This document shows, one piece after another, positions 5,993-14,343 of a stretch of 27,958 bases of DNA. The position numbers were made by a program, and so were the translations under genes. Positions within the stretch are counted from its first letter, which is position 1. Each line of letters opens with the position of its first letter. The notes beneath the pieces were generated by a model that saw nothing but the letters and a program-made list of their open reading frames with translations, was not told where the DNA came from and searched no databases. Source of the DNA: Streptomyces sp. NRRL WC-3618. GTDB lineage: Bacteria > Actinomycetota > Actinomycetes > Streptomycetales > Streptomycetaceae. The stretch is from assembly GCF_001280005.1 (NCBI RefSeq), contig NZ_LGDW01000003.1:1-27958 (forward strand), given 5' to 3'.

Positions 5993-7879
5993 TCAGGCTC
6001 CGCAATACCGGGTGGCGCGAGGACCGCAGAATTCATTGCTCCCTCCACCGCCATGGTCAACGTTTGTTTCGGTGTCGAAGGTTATCGTGCCGGCTTCAGC
6101 GTTGCTGGAAACGTTCACCTTGTGACCTATCGGCCATTCTTCGAGGTCGTTGGAGACCGTGACTTCAGCTGTTGCACCAGCCGGTGTAACGGTAAGCCGA
6201 AAACGAACTTCACACCCCCTGGGCTCGGCAGTGACACAGGGTGGGTCGCTACTGGGATCATCATAGTTCAAGAAGGGAAACCAATTATATCTTCCGGATC
6301 CATCCTCATCGATGATGATTTTCCGACGGTGAGCCTGCCAGGTCCCCTGATAATTTCCCTTGAGGGTCGCACGGGAATCGAAACGGCTCAGATCGACGAA
6401 GACGCTGGTGAGTTTATGCTTTCCGCCGGTCAGTACGTTGCTGATCCCTGCGATCTGGGCCTGGACGATCTCAGGGACAAGCTTGAGGCTGTCAAGAAGT
6501 GCTGGAATGACTTCGGTTGCCTTGAACTGACCGAGCGCCAGTTTGGCGCAGGTCTGAGCAGCCTTGACAGCCGACTCGAAGCGCTCTTTGGCGGAACCGT
6601 TCTCACTCAGGGCGTCTTTGGAGTCCAGAAGACAATCACCAGCCCCCATCAGGGTGGCGAACTGACTGACTACGTCAGGTTGCCCTTCGACTTTCCTTGA
6701 GGTGGATGCGTCGTCGACCGTCATCCGTGTCGCCCGGGCCAGTCCAGCCCCTCCGTCCTTGACCGACGGAGAATTCACCGCCTTCTGCGCGATGCCCTCG
6801 ATCCACTTCTTGTCAGCACTGAGAGCCGGCATAAAGGCCAATAGCGTACCCAGAAGTACATCGACGGCGACTGCGCTGCCGTCCATGTGGCCATGAAGCC
6901 GGGCAGTTGTCATTTTCTCGTTGACAGTGACGCTCCCAGCCTTCGCCCCCGCAATGACCTTCTGCCCCTGCGTCATCCAGATCACGTTGCGAATGACAGT
7001 GATGGAGTCACCGCTGCCGAGAAGGACATCCCTGCCGGTTATGGTGACACCGCTGGGAAGGCGGTCGAGCCGAATCGGATATGCCACGCCGTTGACCATG
7101 TTCAGGGTGACTTCTTTGCCATCACCATCGGCACATGCGGAGAACGAGTTGTCACCGACCGCAGTACTGGCCTCGGCAACGACAGTGGCGCTCGGTTTGT
7201 CGCAATTGAGAGCTGGCGGGACGGCGAAGAGGTCCTTGACAATAGCGACCGCCGAGGCAGTGATTAGTTTCTGAAAATAACCCATGACCGAGGTGCCGGC
7301 GTCGACTGTCAACTTTATTTCGCGGCCGGCCATGTGAAGGAGCTTCTCTCCCGGCTCCACAAAGAACGTCCTGAATAACGAGAAGTGCGGCGCCGTGCCC
7401 GTGACGCGGTGGGTTCGAGGGTCGGCTTCTGCGTCGAGCAGCGGAAACCAGGCACCCAGGTCGGAGTCGAAGACCATGATGCCGATCTGCTTGGCCGTGA
7501 CGCCACGGGGGAGTTTCCCGGAGTCGTATGACAAGCTGACGCGGCCCTGTGTGAGGGCACCTCGGGTCGTCGATATTTCCACGGGCGCGCCCAGACCGGC
7601 CACGCCGAGGTGTTTGTCGGTCAGGCCAGTGTCCACCTTGGGGCGTTCCTGGAACTCTACTTCGGTTCCGTTCCTTGCGCCCTCTCGCGGAACAGTGACC
7701 GTGACGTCCTGCCCGCCGGCCTTTCCGCTGACTTCGCCGCCTTCGGCACCCACGGTCGCGCCGGAATCGTCTGAGTGGCTTTCACCGGTGCAAGCGCCGA
7801 GCAACAGGGCCATCACGGTGACCGCGGTCAAGACTGCGGTTCGAACAGGAGGACGTTCCCGTTGCTGTATGGACTGCAT
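5993..7879 (-). CDS. Predicted lipoprotein with ZU5-like N-terminal domain, unknown function
   Basis: A 628-aa exported protein. The N-terminus has Arg residues, a hydrophobic stretch (TAVLTAVTVMALLLGAC) and lipobox LLGAC, so Cys30 or so is probably lipidated and the protein faces outward. Residues about 40-175 show GAEGGEVSGKAGGQDVTVTVP and later GIMVFDSDLGAWFPLL and VTGTAPHFSLF. This is the pattern of ZU5/Ig-like modules in bacterial surface proteins. The remaining 450 residues (including paired Cys) are not recognised. The C-terminus carries a beta-rich segment (LKGNYQGTWQAHRRKIIIDEDGSG) that may be a binding fold, then a Gly-rich CGPRATRYCGA end. AGGGGT lies 5 nt before the ATG. Base composition is lower in GC than in flanking core genes, and IS remnants bracket it on both sides. 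Confidence 0.82.
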   Translation of the reverse strand: MQSIQQRERPPVRTAVLTAVTVMALLLGACTGESHSDDSGATVGAEGGEVSGKAGGQDVTVTVPREGARNGTEVEFQERPKVDTGLTDKHLGVAGLGAPVEISTTRGALTQGRVSLSYDSGKLPRGVTAKQIGIMVFDSDLGAWFPLLDAEADPRTHRVTGTAPHFSLFRTFFVEPGEKLLHMAGREIKLTVDAGTSVMGYFQKLITASAVAIVKDLFAVPPALNCDKPSATVVAEASTAVGDNSFSACADGDGKEVTLNMVNGVAYPIRLDRLPSGVTITGRDVLLGSGDSITVIRNVIWMTQGQKVIAGAKAGSVTVNEKMTTARLHGHMDGSAVAVDVLLGTLLAFMPALSADKKWIEGIAQKAVNSPSVKDGGAGLARATRMTVDDASTSRKVEGQPDVVSQFATLMGAGDCLLDSKDALSENGSAKERFESAVKAAQTCAKLALGQFKATEVIPALLDSLKLVPEIVQAQIAGISNVLTGGKHKLTSVFVDLSRFDSRATLKGNYQGTWQAHRRKIIIDEDGSGRYNWFPFLNYDDPSSDPPCVTAEPRGCEVRFRLTVTPAGATAEVTVSNDLEEWPIGHKVNVSSNAEAGTITFDTETNVDHGGGGSNEFCGPRATRYCGA

Positions 7880-7975
7880 GTGACCCCTGGGTGATCGGTC
7901 CCCTTGCGAGCGGTGGAAACATTCTGCTCCTGCGCGTATCGCCCGAACAACCCCTTTTCCAACAAACAGTGACGT

Positions 7976-8224
7976 TCAATCAGGAGCCGGACCACCACTT
8001 CCCGCAGGACCTCCGAGGCGGTACCGCTGCTTCGGGGTCCAGGGCGGGGGAGCGTGCCTGGACGGCCGTTCTGGGACAGTCTTCAGGTCGCTGCCCAGCA
8101 GTTTCACGGCCCCCGTCCGCCGGTCCTTGGTCCACGCCTGGCGGGCTGACACAGGGTCCTGTGCATGCAACCGTTGCTGTATCCGATCTTTGTCGTTGCA
8201 CGTTTCAGGCGGCTCGTCCCTCTA
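7976..8224 (-). pseudogene. Possible gene remnant, minus strand
   Basis: After a TAG at 8222-8224, the minus frame stays open for 81 codons with strong GC third-position bias, reading DKDRIQQRLHAQDPVS, then ARQAWTKDRRTGAVKLLG, then SDLKTVPERP and a Pro/Gly-rich end. There is no ATG/GTG with a ribosome site; only a TTG at 8170. The same frame is open on the other side of the TAG (ending VAILRVLRTKLSAT). It may be a decayed gene with an internal stop. Family not recognised. Confidence 0.3.
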
Positions 8225-8589
8225 AGTGGCGCTGAGCTTGGTCCGCAGCACGCGCAGGATGGCGACGCTCGTCGCCGGCGGACTGTCACCTGCAGCCTCG
8301 CGGGTCCATGCTCGGAGAGCATCTGATCGCGCCGTTCGGCTGGCACGTCGCCACCGCACACGTCTACCGCAAGTCCACGTTCCGGTAGACGGCGTGCACC
8401 GCCACTTCGCGAGTTTGCAGGAGGCAGTGCCCGAAATCCTCGCCTTCACCACGGGCTCGCACCGGGACTCCGCAGTCTGGGCGCGTCGTCGGCGGAGCGG
8501 CCTGGCGGGAACCCGGCACAGTGAGACGATCTCGGTGTGGCTGGTGTGATCACGGCGTCGGAGCCGTCTCGGACAGTGCCGTTCGCCAG
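8225..8589. other. Degenerate sequence between lipoprotein and transposase scar
   Basis: Short coding-like pieces occur without starts or continuity, such as plus-frame DGVHRHFASLQEAVPEILAF at about 8389-8450 and MLGEHLIAPFGWHVATAHVY at about 8310-8369, each interrupted. I see no intact gene, RNA or array here. Together with the scar that follows, it is probably the remains of one or more insertion elements. Confidence 0.35.
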
Positions 8590-8856
8590 GCTGAGCTCGC
8601 GCTACTTCGGCAAGTTGGTGCCGCTGCACGCGGCACCGCCCTGGTCATGCCGCACCGGCGCGTGAAAGGGCAGGCTGAACTCCCGGACTGGAAACAGGAA
8701 CACAACCGCTCCCACAAGCCCTTGCCCGAGGCGAGCACGTTTTCGCCCGCATGAAGAGCTGGAAGATCCTGCGCGACTGCCGCCTCAAAAGGCGACGGCG
8801 TCCTCCACGACATGCTCGGCATCGCTCGCCTGCACAACCTCAATATCCCTGGATAA
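8590..8856 (+). pseudogene. IS5-like DDE transposase C-terminus, frameshifted
   Basis: Three adjacent reading-frame pieces give the familiar tail of an IS5-family transposase: GTALVMPHRRVKGQAELPDW and KQEHNRSHK in one frame (to about 8719), ALARGEHVFARMKSWKILRD / CRLK in the next (to about 8790), then GDGVLHDMLGIARLHNLNIP G-stop back in the first (8791-8856). VEHxFARMKxWKILRDCRLKGDGV is the conserved C-terminal helix containing the last acidic residue region of this group. Two compensating frameshifts and the missing N-terminus show it is dead. Confidence 0.7.
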
Positions 8857-8921
8857 AGGGCGAGTTCGCACCAGCACTGGCCGCACCATACCCAACTCGC
8901 AGATCGCTTTCGGGGCAACCT

Positions 8922-9578
8922 TCAGCCCGCGGGCCAGTGTGGATTCGGCATGCCGTCATCGCTCATGTGCGCCCGCTGCCAGATCTCGTTCCAGCCGTAC
9001 GGGATGTCCGGCACGATCCGATGCCGCTGGCCGCACGGACATGTCACCGGCGCCCACGCGCACCCACGGCACAGCTCGACCCATGCGTGCCCGGTCGAGT
9101 GCGGCTCCAGCGGTCCCTCGTCCCCGCAGGCCGGGCAGCCGGGGAGATCGGCGCCGTCCAGAATCGCGTTCTGTCGCCGGACGTACTCGGACAGACGCAG
9201 CGACGGGTGGCGAAACGGGTCTTCGTACCAGGCGCGGTCGGGGCCGTCCCACCACCTGATCCGCAGCCACCACGGTCGAGGGTTCGCTACAGCCCTCCGC
9301 CCGACCCGCTTCTCTGCCCGGCGCTGCGCGACGTACTCCTCCGCCCGCTCGAGCCACAACACCCTCGCCTCATACAGTTCCTCCACCGCCCGCACCAGCG
9401 CGTCCGGATCCGCCTCCAGTCGCCGGGGTATCGCGGCGCTGAGTGTGAGGTGGTGGTAGGTCGCCCGGAAGCCGTATGGCGCGAAGAGGGTGATGCAGGT
9501 CCGCAGCGCGCTGTGCCGGCGGCGGAGGGGGAGGCTGGCGTCGTGCACGTGTGCTCGGTGGGTCAGGAAGCTGGTCAT
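8922..9578 (-). CDS. Unknown protein with C-terminal zinc-ribbon-like cysteines
   Basis: A 218-aa protein. The N-terminal half is basic/helical (LRRRHSALRTCITLFAPYGF, then a long helix VEELYEARVLWLERAEEYVA). A Trp-rich centre follows (NPRPWWLRIRWWDGPDRAWYE). The C-terminus has CPACGDEG, then CRGCAWAPVTCPCGQRH: three Cys pairs and nearby His residues fit one or two zinc ribbons. The ATG at 9578 overlaps the stop of the previous gene (ATGA, 9575-9578), so the two are translationally coupled and probably act together. The open frame upstream of 9578 is a shadow of that gene. The N-terminal HHLTLSAAIPRRL region has no family I can name. Confidence 0.82.
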   Translation of the reverse strand: MTSFLTHRAHVHDASLPLRRRHSALRTCITLFAPYGFRATYHHLTLSAAIPRRLEADPDALVRAVEELYEARVLWLERAEEYVAQRRAEKRVGRRAVANPRPWWLRIRWWDGPDRAWYEDPFRHPSLRLSEYVRRQNAILDGADLPGCPACGDEGPLEPHSTGHAWVELCRGCAWAPVTCPCGQRHRIVPDIPYGWNEIWQRAHMSDDGMPNPHWPAG

Positions 9579-10195
9579 TGTGCGGGCCTCAGGTCCAGTG
9601 CCCGTGTCAGGGCGGCGGTGACGGCGGTGGCATGTGCCGGCAGGTGTTGTTCGGCCCAGGATCCGGCGAGGCTGAGGAAATCCTGCAAGTCCCGCTGGGC
9701 ACCGGTGACTAGCGTGCGTACCTGGTTCACTGGCAGCTCGATCACCGGGCTCCTCGCCTCCCCGTAGGCGTCGAGAGTCAGCCGGACGGTGCCGTCGACG
9801 CGTTCGGCCACCGAGGACGGGTCGAGGCCGAAGTCGGCGTAGCTGGTGCCGTCGAGCACCTCCAGCCAGTCCCGCCAGGTCTCCAGGCCGCTGCAGCAGC
9901 CCGGCTCGACGAAGGCGGTGTCGGTGACGTTGTCGGTCACCCGAAACCCTCCGGCGGCGAACAGATCCGGCATGGTGAGCAGTCCGTGCAGGAATGTGCC
10001 GAGCGGGTCGGTCGGGCACGGCCCGTGCTCTTCCTCCGGCTCGAAGTCGTTGCAGTCGGCGATCCGCACAACCGCCGTGCCGACCTCCGCCGGAGTCAGC
10101 TCCCCGCCCAGAACGAGATAGCCGTACGACTCGTGCTCGCCAACCGGCCAGAGCGCAAAGTCGTCGACAGCAAGGATCTCCAGAACGGGTTGCAT
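9575..10195 (-). CDS. Conserved hypothetical protein, first gene of a coupled pair
   Basis: A 206-aa soluble protein, MQPVLEILAVDDFALWPVGE, with an acidic stretch DCNDFEPEEEHGPCPTDPLG, an FVEPGCCSGLETWRDW motif with adjacent cysteines, and a C-terminal helical segment ending TAALTRALDLRPAQ. I recall similar proteins (GFRVTDN...EPGCCSGLE...W) in other Streptomyces, always hypothetical. The ATG at 10195 is used; no strong ribosome site is visible, and GTG codons just upstream (e.g. 10198) are alternatives. The frame extends to 10765 but that part is antisense to the VOC gene. Its stop overlaps the zinc-ribbon gene start. Function unknown. Confidence 0.8.
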   Translation of the reverse strand: MQPVLEILAVDDFALWPVGEHESYGYLVLGGELTPAEVGTAVVRIADCNDFEPEEEHGPCPTDPLGTFLHGLLTMPDLFAAGGFRVTDNVTDTAFVEPGCCSGLETWRDWLEVLDGTSYADFGLDPSSVAERVDGTVRLTLDAYGEARSPVIELPVNQVRTLVTGAQRDLQDFLSLAGSWAEQHLPAHATAVTAALTRALDLRPAQ

Positions 10196-10357
10196 CACAG
10201 TCACACGGGGATGATGCCGGACCCACTGCCACACCGCCACGGGCTTTAGCCGCGGTGTCGGGCTCAGGGCGGGCCCGTCACCAGGGCAGTTCGCGGTTCG
10301 CTCCGAGTAGTACTCCAGCTGTGGATCGTGATCAGGTGTCGTGAGACGCTGCCCCGC

Positions 10358-10735
10358 GTGATCGCCAAGCTGCAGTGTGTGGTGTTGGACTGTGCCGATG
10401 CCGTGGGGATGTCCCGGTTCTACCAGTCGCTTCTCGGCGGCGTCGTGAACCAGCCGGATCCGCGGTGGTCGCTCGGGGAGGGCTGGGCCACACTCCACAC
10501 CGACGGCGGGTTCGTGCTGGCCTTCCAACGCGTGGACAACTATCGACCGCCGCGCTGGCCCGACTCCGCTCACCCTCAGCAGTTTCACCTCGACCTGGAG
10601 GTCAGGGACCTGGAACAAGCTCAGGAAGACGTTCTCACGATGGGTGCCACACTGCTCGACGGGGGTGACGGGCAGCGGAATTGGCGCATCTTCGCGGATC
10701 CGGCAGGGCACCCGTTCTGTCTTGTCCGGCACTGA
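10358..10735 (+). CDS. VOC-family (glyoxalase/bleomycin-resistance-like) protein
   Basis: A 125-aa, single-domain-length VOC protein with two beta-alpha-beta-beta-beta halves: VIAKLQCVVLDCADAVGMSRFY Q (N half) and QFHLDLEVRDLEQAQEDVL / DPAGHPFCLVRH (C half). The C-terminal DPAGHPFCLV motif is typical of uncharacterised VOC proteins in Streptomyces. Such proteins bind a metal and a small ligand, acting as lyase, dioxygenase or drug-binding protein; which applies here is unknown. The GTG at 10358 is preferred because homologues begin (M/V)IAKLQCVV; an ATG at 10328 adds ten residues. It converges on the phosphotransferase gene. Confidence 0.88.
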   Translation: MIAKLQCVVLDCADAVGMSRFYQSLLGGVVNQPDPRWSLGEGWATLHTDGGFVLAFQRVDNYRPPRWPDSAHPQQFHLDLEVRDLEQAQEDVLTMGATLLDGGDGQRNWRIFADPAGHPFCLVRH

Positions 10736-10790
10736 ACCGGGGGCACCGTAGAGGTGCGGCCACACCGGACCCGGCCACCACCCTCACGCA

Positions 10791-11723
10791 TTACGAGCCG
10801 TCAGTGAGCAACTCCGCCAGTCGGTCGGCGAATTCGGTGAGCCAGTCCCGTCGTGGTCCACTGCGGGCGATACGAAACCCGTGGCGGCGGCCCCAGAACG
10901 CAGCCTGGACGGCATGGAACTGGGCCCACCGCTGCACGCGTTCACGATCGAGTTCCGCGGCCTCGGCGAAGACGTCCAGGACGCGGTGGACAGCTTTGCG
11001 CAGGTCATCAGCGTCGAGGAGCGCCAGCGCACGGGACTTCAGCAGTGTGCCGCCGTCGTAGGCGGGATCTCCCGCATACCCCTTGGGGTCGACAGCCAGC
11101 CACGGCTCTCGGTCGGCGCGCAGGATGTTCCGGGCATGAAGGTCCCCATGGATGAGAGTGTCCGGCTGGGCCCGACCCAGCTCCCGAACGGTCGCCACGG
11201 CGGCATCCAGCACCTGACGCGGCAGCGCATGCGCCAGTTCTTCGGCGTCCTGGCACAGTTGTTCCTCCCAGACACCGGCCTGCTCACGCAGCCGGGGCAG
11301 GCCGCGCGGTGCGGGAATGGCCAAACGGCGATTGAGCCGCCCGGCGGCCGTCACCACCTCGTCGCCGTCCTCGACTTCCGCCAGGGTCGACGACTGAACG
11401 CGCTCGAGCAGCATCGCGAACCGCTCGTCGTCACGCTCATGCAGCAGCACGGCGCCGCACCCACCCCACGCAACTAACGCATCCGGCTCATGGACGTTGG
11501 CGGGATGCGGAAACGACACCTTCAGCACGGCGCTCCCCTCGTCCCGCCGCCGTACCGGAACGATGACACCGACGCCCCCGTGCATGACCTCGCCATCCGG
11601 CACGCACCCCCAGCGCCCCAGCAACTCCTCCACGACCCCGGGGAGCTCGGCGAGCCACGCCGCCCCAGCCTCCCCCTCGCGGCTGACGGTGCTCTGGGCG
11701 AACTCCTCTGGGATCGCGATCAT
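10791..11723 (-). CDS. Aminoglycoside 6-/hydroxyurea-type phosphotransferase
   Basis: A 310-aa kinase of the APH(6)/hydroxyurea resistance family. The N-lobe has a glycine-rich segment (MHGGVGVIVPV) and the nucleotide-binding lysine in AVLKVSFP (about residue 68). The catalytic loop is LIHGDLHARNIL with Asp194 and Asn199, and the metal-binding Asp212 lies in AVDPKGYAGDPAYD; DPKG is a family hallmark. All key residues are present, so it should be active. It phosphorylates a small molecule in the cytoplasm using ATP. Whether the substrate is streptomycin-like, hydroxyurea or another compound cannot be told. It is read as a single gene, converging with the VOC gene. No related biosynthetic genes are in the window. 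Confidence 0.9.
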   Translation of the reverse strand: MIAIPEEFAQSTVSREGEAGAAWLAELPGVVEELLGRWGCVPDGEVMHGGVGVIVPVRRRDEGSAVLKVSFPHPANVHEPDALVAWGGCGAVLLHERDDERFAMLLERVQSSTLAEVEDGDEVVTAAGRLNRRLAIPAPRGLPRLREQAGVWEEQLCQDAEELAHALPRQVLDAAVATVRELGRAQPDTLIHGDLHARNILRADREPWLAVDPKGYAGDPAYDGGTLLKSRALALLDADDLRKAVHRVLDVFAEAAELDRERVQRWAQFHAVQAAFWGRRHGFRIARSGPRRDWLTEFADRLAELLTDGS

Positions 11724-11919
11724 CCCGGCACCCTACGTGCGAACCCGCCGCGGCCACCAAGCCCAAGTCGACCGCTGCCGCCGCCCGGCAGACCACACAC
11801 TACGAAGTTGTCACCTCCTGCGATGCGCAGTGGACGCCAGCACAGAACGCACCGCTTCGGACGAGGTTCATGCACCCGGACGATCTACACCACCCCGCCC
11901 CAGGTCGACGGGCAACGCT

Positions 11920-12549
11920 CTAGGTGCGGCGAGCCAGCAAGTGGGTGTCGAGGAAGCCCCGCTCGGACGCTGGGTCGTGGAGCAACCGAGCCACCGTGGC
12001 GAGTCCGGCTCCGGCCAACAACGCGGCAAACTTCTCCGGCGGCCAGCTATAGGCGGGCGCCACCTTGTGGTCGAAGCGGACTGGCTCCGGTCCGTCGGTT
12101 CCGAAGAAGGACACCAGGAGCAGGCCCCCCGGTGCCAGGACACGCACCTGCTCAGCGAGCAGCGCGGGCAACTCTCCCGGAGGGGTATGGATCATCGAGT
12201 AGTGGGCCAGCACTCCGCCGAGCGCGCCGTCCTCGACCGGCAGAGCCTCCATTCGCGCTTCGTCGAACCGCAGCGTCGGCTGGGCCCGCCGGGCGTGAGC
12301 GACCATAGCCGGGGAGAGGTCGAGCCCGAAGGCGTCCAACCCCAAGTCGTGCAGCATGGCCGTCAGATGGCCGGGTCCGCACCCGACGTCGGCTACCCGC
12401 AGGTTCCCCGTATCACGCACGAGCTCGGCGAAGGTGCCGATCATGTTCCGCGCGAACGGCCGCGTCTCCAACCGACTGGTGAACATTGAGGCGTAGAGCT
12501 CGACGACCCCGTCGTAGGCCGCCCTGGTCTCGTCCTGGTGTTTTAACAC
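11920..12549 (-). CDS. SAM-dependent class I methyltransferase with TTA at codon 2
   Basis: A 209-aa Rossmann methyltransferase. Motif I is VADVGCGPGHLT (about 52-63), the acidic residue binding the ribose is in FGLDLSP (about 73-80), and motif post-I/III features include MIHTPPGEL and VLAPGGLLLVSF. The GTG at 12549 is the only start that keeps the expected RAAYDGVVELYASMF N-terminus. Its second codon is TTA, which in Streptomyces needs the bldA leucyl-tRNA, so translation may be limited to late development. No clear ribosome site is seen before it. The substrate is unknown. Codons elsewhere are ordinary high-GC. The 196-nt gap to the phosphotransferase holds nothing obvious. Confidence 0.87.
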   Translation of the reverse strand: MLKHQDETRAAYDGVVELYASMFTSRLETRPFARNMIGTFAELVRDTGNLRVADVGCGPGHLTAMLHDLGLDAFGLDLSPAMVAHARRAQPTLRFDEARMEALPVEDGALGGVLAHYSMIHTPPGELPALLAEQVRVLAPGGLLLVSFFGTDGPEPVRFDHKVAPAYSWPPEKFAALLAGAGLATVARLLHDPASERGFLDTHLLARRT

Positions 12550-12606
12550 GGGCAGGAAACTAACACCCGCGCCGTTTGCAGCCGCTCTCCGGCCCCATCC
12601 CTTTCC

Positions 12607-14250
12607 TTAGCCATTCCTCGTGAAGGTGCCCAGGCCGCTCGTGTCGAGGTTCTCGACCCGGACCTTGTCGGCGTGGCCGCCGGACCCGACCGTGAAGGTC
12701 ACGCCGGACAAGCCGACGGCCATTTCGCCGGTGGTGCTGTAGCTGAAGGTCTCACCGTCGTAGTGGCGCAGGACGAACCGTTGCTTCTTGGGTCCGAGCT
12801 GCATGGTCAGCTTGTCCCCCTGGGTGCTGACGGTCAGCGGGCCGTAGTACTTGTTGGCGTACGTTCCGGTGTAGGCGCTGTTCGCCTTGGCGGGTGCGGG
12901 GGAGGCCGGCGGCTTGCTGTAGTCGACCTTCGAGCGTTCCGCCTGCAGGGTCTGCTGGAAGAGCGGCCCGAGGAACTTCAGCCAGTCGACGGTCGGGCCG
13001 CCCGTCTGCGCCGTGTCGAGGAACGTGGTGGAGATCGCCTCGGGTACGCCGATGGGCTCGCCGTTGGTCAGGACGACGATGCCGAGCTTCTCCGAGGGCA
13101 GCAACGCGACGTTGGTGGCCGCCCCCAGCGCGAAGCCGCCGGAGTGGCCGAGCTTCAGCCTGCCCTGGTCGTCGTAGCTCACATTCCAGCCGAGCCCGTA
13201 GAACCCGGTCCTTCCCGCGGGTGAGTGCGGCGGATCGGAGACCATGTGCGGCACGTGGGTCTCCTCCAGTGCGGCGGCGTCGACGACTTTCCGCCCCTCG
13301 AAGGTGCCGTTGGCCAGTTGCAGGCGCAGCCACTTCGTCATGTCCCGGGCCGTGGAGCTGACCCCGCCCGCCGGGCTCTGGGCGTCCGGGTCGCGCACAT
13401 GCTCGGCCTGCCAGGTTCCCCCGGTCTTCACATGAAGGGTGGCCTTGTTGTCCGCCTTCTCGTAGTCGGCGAAGACGGAACTGGTGGAGTCCATGCCGAG
13501 CGGCCGGTACAGCTTGTCGGCGGACAGCTTCTCCCAGCTGGTCCCTGCTGCTAGCGCGGTGGCGACGGCGGCTTCGGTCAGCCCGAAGTTGGTGTACGCG
13601 TAGTGGGCGCGGAAGGGAGCCAGCGGTTCGTGGCGGAGGTGGTCCAGGATGTACGCGCGGTCGTAGCCGAGGTCCTCCAGGATGTCTCCGGCGTGGTCGG
13701 GCAGTCCGCTGCGATGCGAGAACAGGTCGGCATACGTGACATGGCGGGTCACCCACGGGTCCTTGAGGGCGAAGCCGGAGCTGTGCTCGAGGACGGGGTC
13801 GTCCCAGCCGACGGTCTTGTCGCCCACGGCCGCGGCGACCACGGTGGACGCGATGGGCTTGGAGACCGAGGCGAGCTGGAAGACGGTGTCCGCTCCGACC
13901 CGGTCCTTCGTGCCCGCCGTCCGCAGGCCGAACCCCTTCAGATACACCACCTTGTCGTCGTACACCACGCCCACGGCGACTCCGGGCACACCGGTGCGGC
14001 GCATGGCGTCTTCCACGATGCTGTCCAGTTGGCCCACAGCGTGCTCGACCTCGGCCCGGGTGAGCTGTCGCGGCGGCTGGGCGGGTGGGACGGTGGGCAG
14101 CGGCGACGTCGCGACGGCAGCACGCCCGGCGGGGGTCGTTTCGGCATCGGCCGCGGTACAGCTGACGGCCAGCGCCGCCAGCAGGCCCAGTGCCGCGGCG
14201 GAGCGAAGAGAGCGTGGGCGTATGTGATCGAGTCGGGGCATATCGCCCAT
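12607..14250 (-). CDS. Secreted serine hydrolase, class C beta-lactamase family lipoprotein
   Basis: A 547-aa protein starting MGDMPRLDH. The ATG at 14250 is chosen because AGAGGG lies 7 nt before it. A signal peptide (SLRSAAALGLLAALAVSC) ends in a lipobox with Cys31, so it is membrane-anchored outside the cell. The catalytic domain has the nucleophile motif SVSK (Ser128-Lys131), YTN (Tyr219-Asn221) and the third box HSGG in place of KTG. This is the serine beta-lactamase/DD-peptidase/esterase (Pfam Beta-lactamase) fold. A separate C-terminal domain (about 430-547, YTGTYANKYYGPLTVS...) resembles the beta-barrel appended to such enzymes. It could be a D-aminopeptidase, esterase or peptidoglycan enzyme; true beta-lactamase activity is less likely. 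Confidence 0.92.
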   Translation of the reverse strand: MGDMPRLDHIRPRSLRSAAALGLLAALAVSCTAADAETTPAGRAAVATSPLPTVPPAQPPRQLTRAEVEHAVGQLDSIVEDAMRRTGVPGVAVGVVYDDKVVYLKGFGLRTAGTKDRVGADTVFQLASVSKPIASTVVAAAVGDKTVGWDDPVLEHSSGFALKDPWVTRHVTYADLFSHRSGLPDHAGDILEDLGYDRAYILDHLRHEPLAPFRAHYAYTNFGLTEAAVATALAAGTSWEKLSADKLYRPLGMDSTSSVFADYEKADNKATLHVKTGGTWQAEHVRDPDAQSPAGGVSSTARDMTKWLRLQLANGTFEGRKVVDAAALEETHVPHMVSDPPHSPAGRTGFYGLGWNVSYDDQGRLKLGHSGGFALGAATNVALLPSEKLGIVVLTNGEPIGVPEAISTTFLDTAQTGGPTVDWLKFLGPLFQQTLQAERSKVDYSKPPASPAPAKANSAYTGTYANKYYGPLTVSTQGDKLTMQLGPKKQRFVLRHYDGETFSYSTTGEMAVGLSGVTFTVGSGGHADKVRVENLDTSGLGTFTRNG

Positions 14251-14343
14251 GGAAATCCCTCTGCCCACACCTGTCGCGCCTTGGCGGGCCGTTCGGGGGA
14301 TCTGCGTAAGCCGTCACGCCGGCATGCTCAAAGGCCAGTCACC

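Noticed and set aside
12607..14250. A true class C beta-lactamase resistance gene
   Set aside because: The SxxK and YxN motifs are shared by esterases and peptidases. The extra C-terminal domain and lipobox fit those better than AmpC.
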